Shown here: positions 1-8,283 of the stretch, piece after piece
Numbering within the stretch: position 1 is the first letter of the stretch
How the letters are laid out: each line of letters opens with the position of its first letter
Source of the DNA: CAZTDD01 sp964612675
GTDB taxonomy: Bacteria > Hinthialibacterota > Hinthialibacteria > Hinthialibacterales > JAKPRU01
Assembly: GCA_964612675.1 (NCBI GenBank)
Contig: CAZTDD010000068.1
Span: 1-37,014 of the forward strand
Reading direction: 5' to 3'
Length of the DNA: 37,014 nucleotides
Notes under the pieces: model-generated
Database searches by the model: none
Seen by the model: only the letters and a program-made list of their open reading frames with translations
Told to the model about the DNA's origin: nothing
Position numbers and translations under genes: made by a program

Positions 1-89
1 TCCAGATGCCCCCCCCTCCGACTCCCCCCGTGAACGGGGGGAGAGATTTGGAAATATTGGCAGGAGGAGTCAGTTTTGCAACGTTAGGG
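1..89. repeat. Dispersed intergenic repeat A, copy 1
   Basis: This stretch matches 12629-12715 closely over its whole length (roughly 85% by eye). Both copies begin with tccag and end with gcaacgttaggg. At 22-43 it holds a perfect hairpin: a 9-bp arm ctccccccg, loop tgaa, arm cggggggag. The second copy has the same hairpin. No ORF spans it, and it lies upstream of the PhoD-like gene, so it looks like a REP/MITE-type intergenic element. The left end may be cut by the window edge. The rest of the stretch up to the first gene (90-346) shows nothing I can name. Confidence 0.7.
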
Positions 90-346
90 ATAAGAGTTCC
101 TGAAAAACCATAATGAACATCTTGAATATCCTTTCATCCCGGATATCCAGATCGAGCCATTACTCCACCCCCGTTGAGGCGTGGGATATATGAGGGGGTT
201 TATTTCCAGTCTGTAGGGTGGTCTCACGGGTGCTCTCTCGCACTCTTACGTTTGCTTCACACCGGCCTGAGCCCGTAGCCCACCAACTCAACTGGCGAAG
301 AACCCCCGCCGTTTTTATGCTAGCTTCCTAGATCCCAGCGATACTC

Positions 347-354
347 AGGAGAGG
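347..354 (+). promoter_or_regulatory. Ribosome binding site of the PhoD-like gene
   Basis: The purine-rich aggagagg lies 5 bases before the ATG at 360 and fixes that start. Confidence 0.6.
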
Positions 355-359
355 CGACC

Positions 360-2945
360 ATGTTAATATTCCAAAGAACCTTCCTCGTTGCATTTGCTGT
401 CTTGGCATTTGTGTCCTCGGCTACGGCGCAAAGCGAATTCCGGAGTGCCTGGCCCGAGAGGGCTGAACGTATATGGATCGGCCCCGAGTACTGGGCAAAT
501 CGTCTCCAGGACTGGCGCGTTTCCCAGGGACGGTTGGAATGTACAACAAGCGGTCCCAACCGGAATGTCCATTTACTGACCCATCAGCTCGGCGAGCAGC
601 GCGGCGGTTTCACCATGAGCGTGCGACTGGGCAGCCTCCGTGCGAGTGAGGGACAGATCGGCGACGGGTGGGCCGGGTTCCGCGTAGGTGCGAAGGGGTA
701 CTACCGGGAATATCGCGACAGTGCGGTTTACGGGAAAGGGCTCGATGTCGGCGTGACAACGAACGGCCGCCTCTTTATCGGTAATCCGCAGAACGCCGAA
801 GCCGACGGCGAGCCACTACCGCTCGCTGACCTCGAACTTCGCGTGAGCGCCGAGCCCACGGGGAAACAGTATAGGCTGACGTTGACCGCCGTCGATCCAA
901 CCAACCAGAAGAAACTCAGCGAAATCGAACGACGCGGTATTCCCTCCGACGACCTCGTCGGAAACGTTGCTTTGGTCTGTCATCAGAACCCCAAATCAAA
1001 AGGAAACGTCCGATTGTGGTTCTGCGACTGGAATATGTCCGGCCCCAAGCTCGACCAGCATCCGGATCAGACTTTCGGTCCCGTTCTGTTTGTCCAATAC
1101 ACAATCAGCCGTGGTGTCCTGAAGATGACAGCGCAGATGGCTCCTCTCGGACAAGGCGACTCCCGGTTCGCGACTTTGCAGATTCAACCGAAGAGTTCTC
1201 CGCCCTGGATGAGTGTCGGTCAGGCCGAAATCGACGATCTCGCACGCACCGCCACGTTTCGCGTGGAAGCATGGGATGCCTCGAAAGACATTCCCTATCG
1301 TGTGACCTATCGAATGCTGGGAGCTGACGGAACCGCCGGGGAACATCATTACGAAGGCACCATCCGCCACGAGCCGCTCGAACAGGATACGATTGTCGTT
1401 GCGGGATTTACCGGCAACAACGATTTGGGATTTCCAAACACCGACGTTATCGAGCAATTGAAAATCCACGATCCCGATGTTTTAGTTTTCACCGGCGATC
1501 AGATCTACGAACGTGTGGGAGGCTACGGTGTCCAGCGTGAGCCGCTTGATATGGCCTGTCTGGATTATCTACGCAAGTGGTATATCTGGGGTTGGTCGTA
1601 CGGGGAACTCACACGCGACCGAGTCTCGATCTGCCTGCCCGACGACCACGATGTATTTCACGGGAACCTTTGGGGGGCGGGAGGCAAAAAGGCGGAAGGT
1701 ACCGGTAAGCCGGGCCAGGACAGCGGCGGGTACACCATGCCCGCAGAGTTCGTCAAAATGGTCGAGCGAACCCAAACCAGCCATTTCCCCGATCCATACG
1801 ATCCAACCCCGATCAAGCAAGGGATCGGGGTATATTACACAGCGATGGATTACGCGGGAATCAGCTTCGCTATCATCGAGGACCGGAAATTCAAATCGCC
1901 GCCTGCCGCTCTTCTTCCCGAGGCCGATATTATCAACGGCTGGGCACAGAATCGCGATTGGGACGCAGCCAAGGAATCCGATGTGCCGAACGCGGTGCTT
2001 CTCGGAGAACGACAGCTGGATTTCTTGAGCGATTGGGCGGGAGACTGGCAGCCGGGGACCTGGATGAAAGTCGCCGTATCCCAAACCATATTCGCGAACC
2101 TCGCGACCTTGCCCGAAGGCTCGACCGGCGACGATGTTGTTCCCAAGCTAAGAATCTTCGAGCCGGGCGAATATCCCGAGAATGATACGCCCGTGGCGGA
2201 TATGGATTCGAACGGCTGGCCTGCGAGTGGCCGTGACAGAGCGCTTCGCGAACTTCAACGCTGTTTCGCGTTCCATCTCGCGGGCGATCAACACCTTGCC
2301 AGTACGATCCAATATGGTGTGGATGAGTGGAACGACGCGGCGTATGCGTTCTGTGTGCCCGCTGTCGCGAATATCTGGCCGCGACGGTGGTTTCCTGCTG
2401 AGCCGGGCAAGAACCGTGAACCCGGCACTCCGAAATACATGGGCGAATTTCGCGACGGATTTGGGAATCGTATGACAGTCCACGCGGTTGCGAACCCATA
2501 CGATTCCGGCTACGAACCGGCGCTGCTGCACGACCGCGCTACCGGCTACGGCATCGTGAAATTCAATAAAGACGACCGAACGATCACGATCGAATGCTGG
2601 CCGCGTTACGCCGATCCTTCCGACCCATCCATCGGCGGACAATATCCCGACTGGCCGGTGATCTGCCATCAGCTGGACAATTATGGTGGCCGTGATATCG
2701 AATTCTGTCTGCCGACACTTGAAATCGAAGGGATGGTTGACCCCGTCGTTCAAGTGATTGACGAAAAGAACGATGAAATGGTCTACACGGTTCGCATTCG
2801 AGGCACTTCCTTCCGGCCGAGGGTTTTCAAAGAGGGCAGTTACACATTGAAAATCGGTGAGCCTTCTCTTGGCAATATAAAAACTCTAAAAGGAATTAAG
2901 TCGATCAAACCTGACGACAAAACAGAAATCCGGGTTGAATTATAG
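360..2945 (+). CDS. Secreted PhoD-like metallophosphatase
   Basis: Predicted exported phosphatase or phosphodiesterase of the alkaline phosphatase D type, 861 residues. Residues 1-23 form a signal peptide ending ATAQ. Residues of about 30-230 look like a concanavalin/lectin-type beta-sandwich, and about 240-340 like an Ig-like linker. The catalytic part follows, with metallophosphatase motifs VFTGDQIYE (about 375), LPDDHDVFHGN (about 427) and AGDQHLAS (about 641). The Asp and His residues in these motifs are the expected metal ligands. It probably hydrolyses phosphoesters in the periplasm or outside the cell; the substrate is unknown. The start is fixed by a good RBS. The size exceeds plain PhoD (about 500-600 residues) because of the N-terminal sandwich. 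No phosphate-regulon partner is adjacent. The family call is firm; the exact activity is inferred. Confidence 0.85.
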   Translation: MLIFQRTFLVAFAVLAFVSSATAQSEFRSAWPERAERIWIGPEYWANRLQDWRVSQGRLECTTSGPNRNVHLLTHQLGEQRGGFTMSVRLGSLRASEGQIGDGWAGFRVGAKGYYREYRDSAVYGKGLDVGVTTNGRLFIGNPQNAEADGEPLPLADLELRVSAEPTGKQYRLTLTAVDPTNQKKLSEIERRGIPSDDLVGNVALVCHQNPKSKGNVRLWFCDWNMSGPKLDQHPDQTFGPVLFVQYTISRGVLKMTAQMAPLGQGDSRFATLQIQPKSSPPWMSVGQAEIDDLARTATFRVEAWDASKDIPYRVTYRMLGADGTAGEHHYEGTIRHEPLEQDTIVVAGFTGNNDLGFPNTDVIEQLKIHDPDVLVFTGDQIYERVGGYGVQREPLDMACLDYLRKWYIWGWSYGELTRDRVSICLPDDHDVFHGNLWGAGGKKAEGTGKPGQDSGGYTMPAEFVKMVERTQTSHFPDPYDPTPIKQGIGVYYTAMDYAGISFAIIEDRKFKSPPAALLPEADIINGWAQNRDWDAAKESDVPNAVLLGERQLDFLSDWAGDWQPGTWMKVAVSQTIFANLATLPEGSTGDDVVPKLRIFEPGEYPENDTPVADMDSNGWPASGRDRALRELQRCFAFHLAGDQHLASTIQYGVDEWNDAAYAFCVPAVANIWPRRWFPAEPGKNREPGTPKYMGEFRDGFGNRMTVHAVANPYDSGYEPALLHDRATGYGIVKFNKDDRTITIECWPRYADPSDPSIGGQYPDWPVICHQLDNYGGRDIEFCLPTLEIEGMVDPVVQVIDEKNDEMVYTVRIRGTSFRPRVFKEGSYTLKIGEPSLGNIKTLKGIKSIKPDDKTEIRVEL

Positions 2946-3026
2946 AAAACAGGACTCTGTTTCTGCACCGCAGCCACTCCACTCAGGCAGGCTGTGTCAG
3001 AAACAGGCGAATAGTGAGAAAGCGTT

Positions 3027-3046
3027 CTCCCCCAAGCCTGGGGGAG
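3027..3046. repeat. GC-rich perfect hairpin between phosphatase and CDF gene
   Basis: ctccccca, loop agcc, tgggggag: an 8-bp perfect stem about 80 bases after the phosphatase stop and before the CDF start. There is no T-run on either side, so it is not a classical terminator. Its C-run/G-run stem resembles that of repeat A (1-89), and it may be a decayed relative. Confidence 0.45.
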
Positions 3047-3099
3047 GTGTAGAGCGGTTGGGATCTGTTCATTCCACGCTGTCTGTTTGCGGAAAGAAA

Positions 3100-4014
3100 A
3101 TGCCTAATCATGTTACTGAATGGGAAGCCGCTCAATTCCAGGACACAGAGCATGCCGCCGGCGTCCGAAAGGTCACGTGGGCGGGCCTGGCAGCCAATGT
3201 TTTCCTTGCTGTCCTGAAATTCGTGGCGGGAACGATCGGTGGCAGCCAGGCGGTTGTTGCGGACGGCGTCCACAGCCTCTCGGACAGCAGCACGGATATC
3301 GCAATCCTGATCGGTGTCCGCTATTGGACACAGCCACCCGACGAGACACACCCTCACGGACACCGACGGATCGAGACGGCCATCACCGTATTCATCGGTG
3401 CCGCTTTGGCCGCCGTGGCGGTCGGTCTCGTTTATAACGCTCTTTCCACTCTGCACAAACAAAACCTCACTCCACCGGGATGGACTGCGTTTTATGCGGC
3501 AATCGCCTCGATCGTCTGCAAAGAAGTCCTTTTCCGCTGGACCGTTGCTGTCGGCAAACGTACCGGATCAGCCGCTGTCATCGCCAATGCCTGGCACCAT
3601 CGTTCGGATGCCTTGAGTTCTTTACCTGCTGCTGTCGCGGTAGCCGGAGCGGCCATTAGTCCAGCCTGGGCCTTCTTAGACCACATCGGTGCGATTGTTG
3701 TCTCATTGTTCATTATTCAGGCCGCGTGGAATATCGGATGGCCTGCGATGCAGCAGCTGGTTGACACCGGCGCCTCACGCAGAGAACGAGCGGAAATCCA
3801 CAGGATCGCTCTCGGAACGGAAGGTGTCAGGGAAGTCCACGGCCTCCGGACCCGCCATATCGGTTCCGGCCTGCAGGTGGATCTGCATATATTGGTGGAC
3901 GGTTCTATCAGCGTTCGCGACGGACATGATATCTCGACAAAAGTGAAACGGAATCTGATCGAAAACGGCCCGGAAGTCGTGGACGTCGTAGTTCACCTTG
4001 AACCGTACGAGTAG
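3100..4014 (+). CDS. Cation diffusion facilitator (CDF) family transporter
   Basis: Predicted inner-membrane proton-coupled exporter of divalent metals (Zn, Co, Fe, Mn or Cd), 304 residues. After a short cytoplasmic N-terminus there are about six membrane segments. The two metal-binding HxxxD signatures of CDF proteins are visible: HSLSD (H58, D62) in TM2 and HHRSD in TM5. A cytoplasmic C-terminal domain of about 90 residues ends in VVVHLEP, typical of the ferredoxin-like dimerisation domain. I chose ATG 3100, preceded by ggaaag. The reading frame is open further upstream to 2935, but that part overlaps the phosphatase and has no membrane or domain character. Metal specificity cannot be read from sequence here, and no metalloregulator is adjacent. 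Confidence 0.9.
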   Translation: MPNHVTEWEAAQFQDTEHAAGVRKVTWAGLAANVFLAVLKFVAGTIGGSQAVVADGVHSLSDSSTDIAILIGVRYWTQPPDETHPHGHRRIETAITVFIGAALAAVAVGLVYNALSTLHKQNLTPPGWTAFYAAIASIVCKEVLFRWTVAVGKRTGSAAVIANAWHHRSDALSSLPAAVAVAGAAISPAWAFLDHIGAIVVSLFIIQAAWNIGWPAMQQLVDTGASRRERAEIHRIALGTEGVREVHGLRTRHIGSGLQVDLHILVDGSISVRDGHDISTKVKRNLIENGPEVVDVVVHLEPYE

Positions 4015-4097
4015 CCGCGCCTTCTTCTCCGTGGATCATGCCGATCTTCGTCTGTAGGCAAAAAAACGGCATCCAGCCAATCTCGCGAGGCATCAAC

Positions 4098-4159
4098 GAG
4101 AAGATCGACTTTGGGGCTGACATTTTCATTGTGGCGGGAGAAGATCGACTTTGGGGCTG
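4098..4159. repeat. Two 22-bp direct repeats, 40-bp period
   Basis: A 22-bp sequence starting gagaagatcgact and ending ttggggctg occurs at 4098-4119 and again, identically, at 4138-4159. It sits in the 296-base stretch between the CDF gene and the RhaM-like gene. I see no convincing gene in that stretch. The repeat could be a local duplication or a protein-binding array; there is no evidence which. Confidence 0.7.
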
Positions 4160-4310
4160 GACATGAAACGCTTTTCCTTTGTATAGTCGGTCTACGAGCA
4201 GGTGTTCTCTAATCATACAAGGGTCACGATGCGGGGCGAGTACCCGATTCTCTCCCTTGCCTTCGTACCCTCCGAGGAACGCACAAAGGCTACCAATAGG
4301 TGAAAAGATA

Positions 4311-4718
4311 ATGAAACTCAGATTCGTCGCGATTGCTGTTGTGTTTTTTTCAATTGGTTGCGCCAACAATTCCACGAAAGTCCAGCGGTACGGCATGGTA
4401 ATCGGTCTCAAGCCGGAGAAAATCGAAGAGTACAAGACCTTGCATGCCAATGCCTGGCCGGGCGTTCTGGAACAGATCGAAAAATGCAATATCCGAAATT
4501 ATTCGATTTATTTGGGGGAAATCGAGGAGGGAGAGTATTCTTTATTCGGCTATTTCGAGTATGTGGGAAATGATTTTGAGGCGGACATGAAAAAGATGGC
4601 CGCCGATCCCACCACACAACGCTGGTGGGAAGAGACCGACCCCTGCCAAATTCCCGTTCCCAACCGCAAAGAGGGCGAGTGGTGGATGAACATGGAGGAA
4701 GTATTCCATACCGATTAG
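4311..4718 (+). CDS. Lipoprotein of the L-rhamnose mutarotase (RhaM/DUF718) family
   Basis: 135 residues. The N-terminus is a lipoprotein signal with lipobox FSIGC (Cys17 would be lipidated). The rest is one RhaM-type ferredoxin-like domain: RYGMVIGLKPE, then HANAWPGVLEQIEKCNIRNYSIYL, TQRWWEETDP and a closing EEVFHTD. This matches the layout of E. coli RhaM, which interconverts the anomers of L-rhamnose in the cytoplasm, including the conserved His of the HANAWP stretch and the Tyr of NYSIYL. Here the signal would place the domain in the envelope. I chose ATG 4311 because it begins the signal peptide; upstream in-frame codons have no domain character. Whether it still acts on rhamnose is unknown, and no rhamnose catabolic gene is nearby. 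Confidence 0.8.
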   Translation: MKLRFVAIAVVFFSIGCANNSTKVQRYGMVIGLKPEKIEEYKTLHANAWPGVLEQIEKCNIRNYSIYLGEIEEGEYSLFGYFEYVGNDFEADMKKMAADPTTQRWWEETDPCQIPVPNRKEGEWWMNMEEVFHTD

Positions 4719-4762
4719 AAGACTTACGGATTAGAAAACATGTCTTGAGATGTGAAACGTGT

Positions 4763-4901
4763 GCCACCCCCAATTCCGTTTGATGCCATCGCAAAAAGTC
4801 CAAGAATCGCCCCTCACCCTAACCCTCTCCCGGGGGTAGAGGGAACTTCCGATGCCAACTTTCGACTTTTTGCGACCCCGTCAATTCCGTTTGGGGGTGG
4901 C
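4763..4901. repeat. Nested inverted-repeat element (repeat B, copy 1)
   Basis: Three nested layers are visible. Outer arms are gccacccccaa (4763-4773) and ttgggggtggc (4891-4901). Inner arms are tcgcaaaaagtc (4789-4800) and gactttttgcga (4864-4875). The core contains atcgcccctcaccct (4806-4820) followed by ccctctccc/gggggtagaggg. A 12-bp direct repeat caattccgtttg occurs at 4771-4782 and 4882-4893, between the outer and inner arms. The core recurs at 12401-12443. The element fills much of the 347-base gene-free stretch before the sugar dehydrogenase gene and resembles a MITE/REP-type element. Confidence 0.65.
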
Positions 4902-5054
4902 GACAGCACTCAGTTTCTCCCGCCCACGCTTGTAATCGGCAAATCGGAAGTTAAGCTTTTTTATCAAGTTAATTTTGTGTACCCATAGCGGTTTCATTGT
5001 TCCCCCATCAGGACCAATATCTGCAACTTGCTTCATGGTAAATCTTTGTATTCC

Positions 5055-5060
5055 GGAGGT
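5055..5060 (+). promoter_or_regulatory. Ribosome binding site of the sugar dehydrogenase gene
   Basis: ggaggt, 5 bases before ATG 5066, selects that start. Confidence 0.6.
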
Positions 5061-5065
5061 TTCGT

Positions 5066-6664
5066 ATGTCTGGTCGGACCGTAAAAACCCATCTGGTCGT
5101 ACTCTCGCTGCTGGCAGTTCTTTGTACGCCATCCCCCGACGTCTCGGCACGGAGTTTTCGTGTCGACTTGATCCCCAACGGCAGCAAATTCAGCTGCACA
5201 ACATGCCACGAATACGCAGGCGGACCCCGAAATCATTTTGGACTTGCGGTCGAATCGTTGGTTCCGTCAAGTTCCAGAGACGAGTTCTGGAGTGAATCGC
5301 TGGCTCTGAGGGATTCCGACGGAGATACGTTCACGAACGGGCAAGAGCTCCAAGACCCGCAAGGCACGTGGGGTCCCGGTGATCCGAACCCGGGTATGCT
5401 TGCTCAGGTAGCCAATCCGGGCGACGCGTCCAGTACACCGCCACCGGATGCGTTCCCGACTCCAACACCCGTTCCACCCGCCGAAGAGATTGTCATTGAA
5501 CTGGAACTGATTGCCGAAGGCTTAACATCACCGGTTGAGGCCGTAAATGCGGAAGATGGTACCGGCCGGTTATTCATCTTGGAACAACCGGGCAGGATTC
5601 GAATCCTTCAAAACGACACTCTTGCGAACAATCCATTCCTGGATCTAACCGATAGAGTGATCTCCTTGAACAGCGGATACGATGAACGTGGATTACTGGG
5701 ACTCGCATTCCATCCGGATTACGAGAACAACGGTTACTTCTATGTCTATTATTCTGCTCCCGGAGCGCCTGGTAATCACACATCCATCTTGGCTGAATAC
5801 CAACGCTCGGCGGACGACCCGAACCGAGCCGATCGCGACAGCGAACGCGTGATTCTCGAGGTATCCCAGCCGGAAGGAAACCACAACGGCGGCCGTCTCG
5901 CGTTCGGGCCGGACGGAATGCTGTACGTCGGCCTGGGAGACGGCGGCGGTGCAGGAGATCGCCATGGCACAATCGGCAACGGTCAAAACACCGAGACACT
6001 GCTCGGGAGTATCCTGCGCATTGATGTGAATGACCGCACCCCCTACGGTATCCCGTCCGACAATCCGTTTGTGAATCAACCGGGGAAAGACGAGATTTGG
6101 GCGTACGGGCTTCGCAACCCGTGGAAATTCTCGTTCGACCGTGACGGCGAAAACCGACTGTTTTGTGCCGATGTCGGACAGAATCAATGGGAAGAGGTCA
6201 ACATCATACTCCGCGGCGGGAATTATGGTTGGCGCGTCATGGAAGGGACTCATTGCTTCAATCCGTCGACGAATTGCGACACTTCCGGCAAGATTCAACC
6301 CATCGCGGAGTACAGCCACTCCATGGGAACCTCAATCACAGGCGGCTATGTTTATCGAGGAACTCAGAATCCGAGCCTCATCGGCAAGTATGTGTTCGGT
6401 GACTATAGTTCCCCGTCCAGCGGCCGCGGTCGGTTTTTCTATCTGGAAGAAACCTCACAAGACGAATGGAGAATGGAGGAACTTCAGCTCGCTCCCGGAT
6501 CGTCTTTTGAGGAGAAAATACTCTCTTTTGCGGAAGGTGAGGATGGCGAGCTGTATGTCCTCGGAAATCCCTCATCGAGTCCTTTGAATCCACAAGGGGT
6601 TATTTATCGGATATCGGTGATAGGCGACGAACCGGTAGGCGTCAGAAGTTGGCACAAATACTGA
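5066..6664 (+). CDS. Exported temptin-like / glucose-sorbosone dehydrogenase fusion
   Basis: 532 residues. Residues 1-28 are a signal peptide. Residues of about 30-110 resemble the temptin Cys/Cys domain: RVDLIPNGS, CTTCH (C44, C47, H48), GPRNHFG and the acidic DSDGDTFTNGQELQDP. A Pro/Thr linker (about 118-142) leads to a six-bladed propeller of the PQQ-dependent sugar dehydrogenase/GSDH family (about 145-525), with blocks ERGLLGLAFHPDY, NHNGGRLAFGPDGMLYVGLG, WAYGLRNPWKFSFD and GGNYGWRVMEGTHC. The likely role is periplasmic or extracellular oxidation of sugars or other polyols. The DSDGD loop looks calcium-binding. The CTTCH stretch also fits a c-type haem motif, but the surrounding sequence fits temptin better. 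It is followed by a strong bidirectional terminator. Confidence 0.85.
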   Translation: MSGRTVKTHLVVLSLLAVLCTPSPDVSARSFRVDLIPNGSKFSCTTCHEYAGGPRNHFGLAVESLVPSSSRDEFWSESLALRDSDGDTFTNGQELQDPQGTWGPGDPNPGMLAQVANPGDASSTPPPDAFPTPTPVPPAEEIVIELELIAEGLTSPVEAVNAEDGTGRLFILEQPGRIRILQNDTLANNPFLDLTDRVISLNSGYDERGLLGLAFHPDYENNGYFYVYYSAPGAPGNHTSILAEYQRSADDPNRADRDSERVILEVSQPEGNHNGGRLAFGPDGMLYVGLGDGGGAGDRHGTIGNGQNTETLLGSILRIDVNDRTPYGIPSDNPFVNQPGKDEIWAYGLRNPWKFSFDRDGENRLFCADVGQNQWEEVNIILRGGNYGWRVMEGTHCFNPSTNCDTSGKIQPIAEYSHSMGTSITGGYVYRGTQNPSLIGKYVFGDYSSPSSGRGRFFYLEETSQDEWRMEELQLAPGSSFEEKILSFAEGEDGELYVLGNPSSSPLNPQGVIYRISVIGDEPVGVRSWHKY

Positions 6665-6690
6665 AGATAACTCGCAACAATCGAGAGACA

Positions 6691-6726
6691 GAAAGAGGGA
6701 GGAGCCGAGGTGGCTCCTCCCTTTCG
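6691..6726. terminator. Bidirectional terminator between convergent genes
   Basis: A perfect 10-bp GC-rich stem gggaggagcc (6697-6706) and ggctcctccc (6712-6721), with loop gaggt, is followed by tttc on the plus strand. On the minus strand it is followed by a T-rich tctttctg. It lies between the stop of the dehydrogenase (6664) and the stop of the lectin-like gene (6749), so it can serve both. Confidence 0.75.
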
Positions 6727-6748
6727 CATCTCCCAGTTGATGCGGCTG

Positions 6749-8065
6749 TTACTTGTACAGCTCGTAGTGCTCATAGCTGCTTGTGGCGGTGGGGCTGTGG
6801 AACTCATCGAAACTGTCTGTAAAGACAGTCTGCCCGCCAACCATAACTGCAAAATTGTCAAATGCGGTAATCCCGAGGGCCTCTGAATTGCCGGCCAGAC
6901 CCGCGTATCCACCTTCACGGGTCAGTTTGCCGCTGGCAGGAATATCCCACGGAGTCATTTCCAGACCGCCGGTACCGCCTTGTTCATTCACGCTGCCCGT
7001 CAGAATACCGTCGGCAATGGCGACTTCCATCGTGTACCAGGTTCCCGTCGTCCAATCGAAGGACTCTTTCGCCGGTCCCCATGATTGCATGTCGTTGAGA
7101 AGCTCGACATTCCCCATTGCGTTGTGGAACAGAATATTCAGGCCGTCATCACGCACACCGTCGCGGACATCCGGTTCGATGCGGAGGCTAACACCCGCGC
7201 GGCTGAAATCGTTGTCATCCAGCCATGTATCGATACGAACGTCCGACTGGACCGCGTAGTCATCACCAACATCCATCGCGACCCATGCGTGTTTTGGATC
7301 TACTCGATTGAGGGATACAGACCATAGATTGCCATCGTAAACGACCCAGACACCGTTTCCTGCACTCCATTTGGAGGAGAGACCCGTTGTGAGCGGTTTT
7401 CCCGGCGTTTCGAAGTCGTCTTCGAAAACAACCTCGCCGTCAACGAGCACCTGGAAATTATCAAAGGAGACGATGCCGCCGCCCATGGAGTTTCCTGCCA
7501 ATCCCGGGAAACCGCCCTCTCGGGTCAGTTTGCCGCTGGCTGGAATGTCCCATTCGGTCATTGTCAACGCATCCGTGCCGCCTTTCTCCACGACACTACC
7601 GGTCATGATGCCGTCAGAGATACCGACTTCCATGGTGTACCAAGTTCCGACACTCCAGTCGAAGGACTCCTTGGCGGGTCCCCATGACTGCATGTCGTTG
7701 AGGAATTCCACATTCCCTACGTTGTTATGGAAGAGAATATTGAGACCATCGTCTCGGACGCTGTCACGAATATCGGGTTGAATCCGAATACTGACGCCGG
7801 CACGGCTCATGTCCTCTTCGTCCGCCCACGTATCGATGCGGACATCCGCTCGGACTGTATAATCGTTCCCAAAATCTCCATTAACCCACGCGTGCTTTGG
7901 ATCCGTGCTGTCGAGCGCGGCACACATAGCAACACCGTTCTCGATAACCCAAACTCCATCTCCGGCAACCCAATCCGGCCCCAGCGTCGTCGCGGCGCTC
8001 GCACCGGATGCGGACAACAGCAGCAATCCTGCTACTACAAAAACAGAAGTCCCAAGCTTTCTCAT
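6749..8065 (-). CDS. Exported protein with two tandem lectin-like (LamG/DUF1080-type) domains
   Basis: 438 residues: a signal peptide (1-24, ending SGASA) and then two homologous beta-sandwich units of about 200 residues (roughly 25-222 and 223-428). Both carry the same blocks: GxGVWV, DPKHAWV, DVRIDTW, FSRAGVSLRI or its equivalent, DDGLNILFHN, LNDMQSWGPAKESFDW, GTWYTMEV, IPASGKLTREGG, GLAGNS and FDNF. The fold type is a concanavalin-like sandwich as in DUF1080/LamG proteins, usually carbohydrate-binding or glycan-hydrolysing. I see no catalytic signature, so binding is more likely. The start is fixed by an aaaggag RBS. It is convergent with the dehydrogenase gene and divergent from the methyltransferase-like gene. 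The function is not known. Confidence 0.75.
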   Translation of the reverse strand: MRKLGTSVFVVAGLLLLSASGASAATTLGPDWVAGDGVWVIENGVAMCAALDSTDPKHAWVNGDFGNDYTVRADVRIDTWADEEDMSRAGVSIRIQPDIRDSVRDDGLNILFHNNVGNVEFLNDMQSWGPAKESFDWSVGTWYTMEVGISDGIMTGSVVEKGGTDALTMTEWDIPASGKLTREGGFPGLAGNSMGGGIVSFDNFQVLVDGEVVFEDDFETPGKPLTTGLSSKWSAGNGVWVVYDGNLWSVSLNRVDPKHAWVAMDVGDDYAVQSDVRIDTWLDDNDFSRAGVSLRIEPDVRDGVRDDGLNILFHNAMGNVELLNDMQSWGPAKESFDWTTGTWYTMEVAIADGILTGSVNEQGGTGGLEMTPWDIPASGKLTREGGYAGLAGNSEALGITAFDNFAVMVGGQTVFTDSFDEFHSPTATSSYEHYELYK

Positions 8066-8234
8066 TGTAAATTTCTCCTTTTCTTCGTTAGGTCCTGCTT
8101 TTTCATTCAGTAAAATGCATTCCTTCTCAGCCGGTCAGAATGTTCTTGCAGACAACCGGCTCGTCTCAACGTACTATGCTTTTTGGGCGACAACACCTCC
8201 TCTCTGATAGTTGGATATTTGCTCCGCTCGTCGA

Positions 8235-8283
8235 CAGATACGACTCTCGCGTTTTCTTAAGGTTCACAAGAAAGTCGTATCTG
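8235..8283. promoter_or_regulatory. Long hairpin in divergent intergenic region
   Basis: Arms cagatacgact (8235-8245) and agtcgtatctg (8273-8283) are perfect over 11 bp. Inside them ttttctt and aagaaa extend the pairing around a short loop. It lies 170 bases upstream of the lectin-like gene (minus strand). It could be an operator, an attenuator or a relic of an element; the sequence does not decide. Confidence 0.4.

Noticed and set aside
1933..2499. Open frame of 188 codons on the minus strand inside the phosphatase gene (and a similar 171-codon one at 1569-2084)
   Set aside because: Arg/Ser/Pro-rich translation without domain character, lying fully inside a well-supported gene; a shadow of its codon use.
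4020..4310. Protein-like minus-strand reading frame between the CDF and RhaM-like genes
   Set aside because: No family recognised, and it runs across the 22-bp repeats and into the RhaM-like gene on the other strand; no RBS seen.
5190..5220. CTTCH as a c-type cytochrome haem site
   Set aside because: The surrounding blocks fit a temptin-type Cys/Cys domain better; kept only as an alternative.
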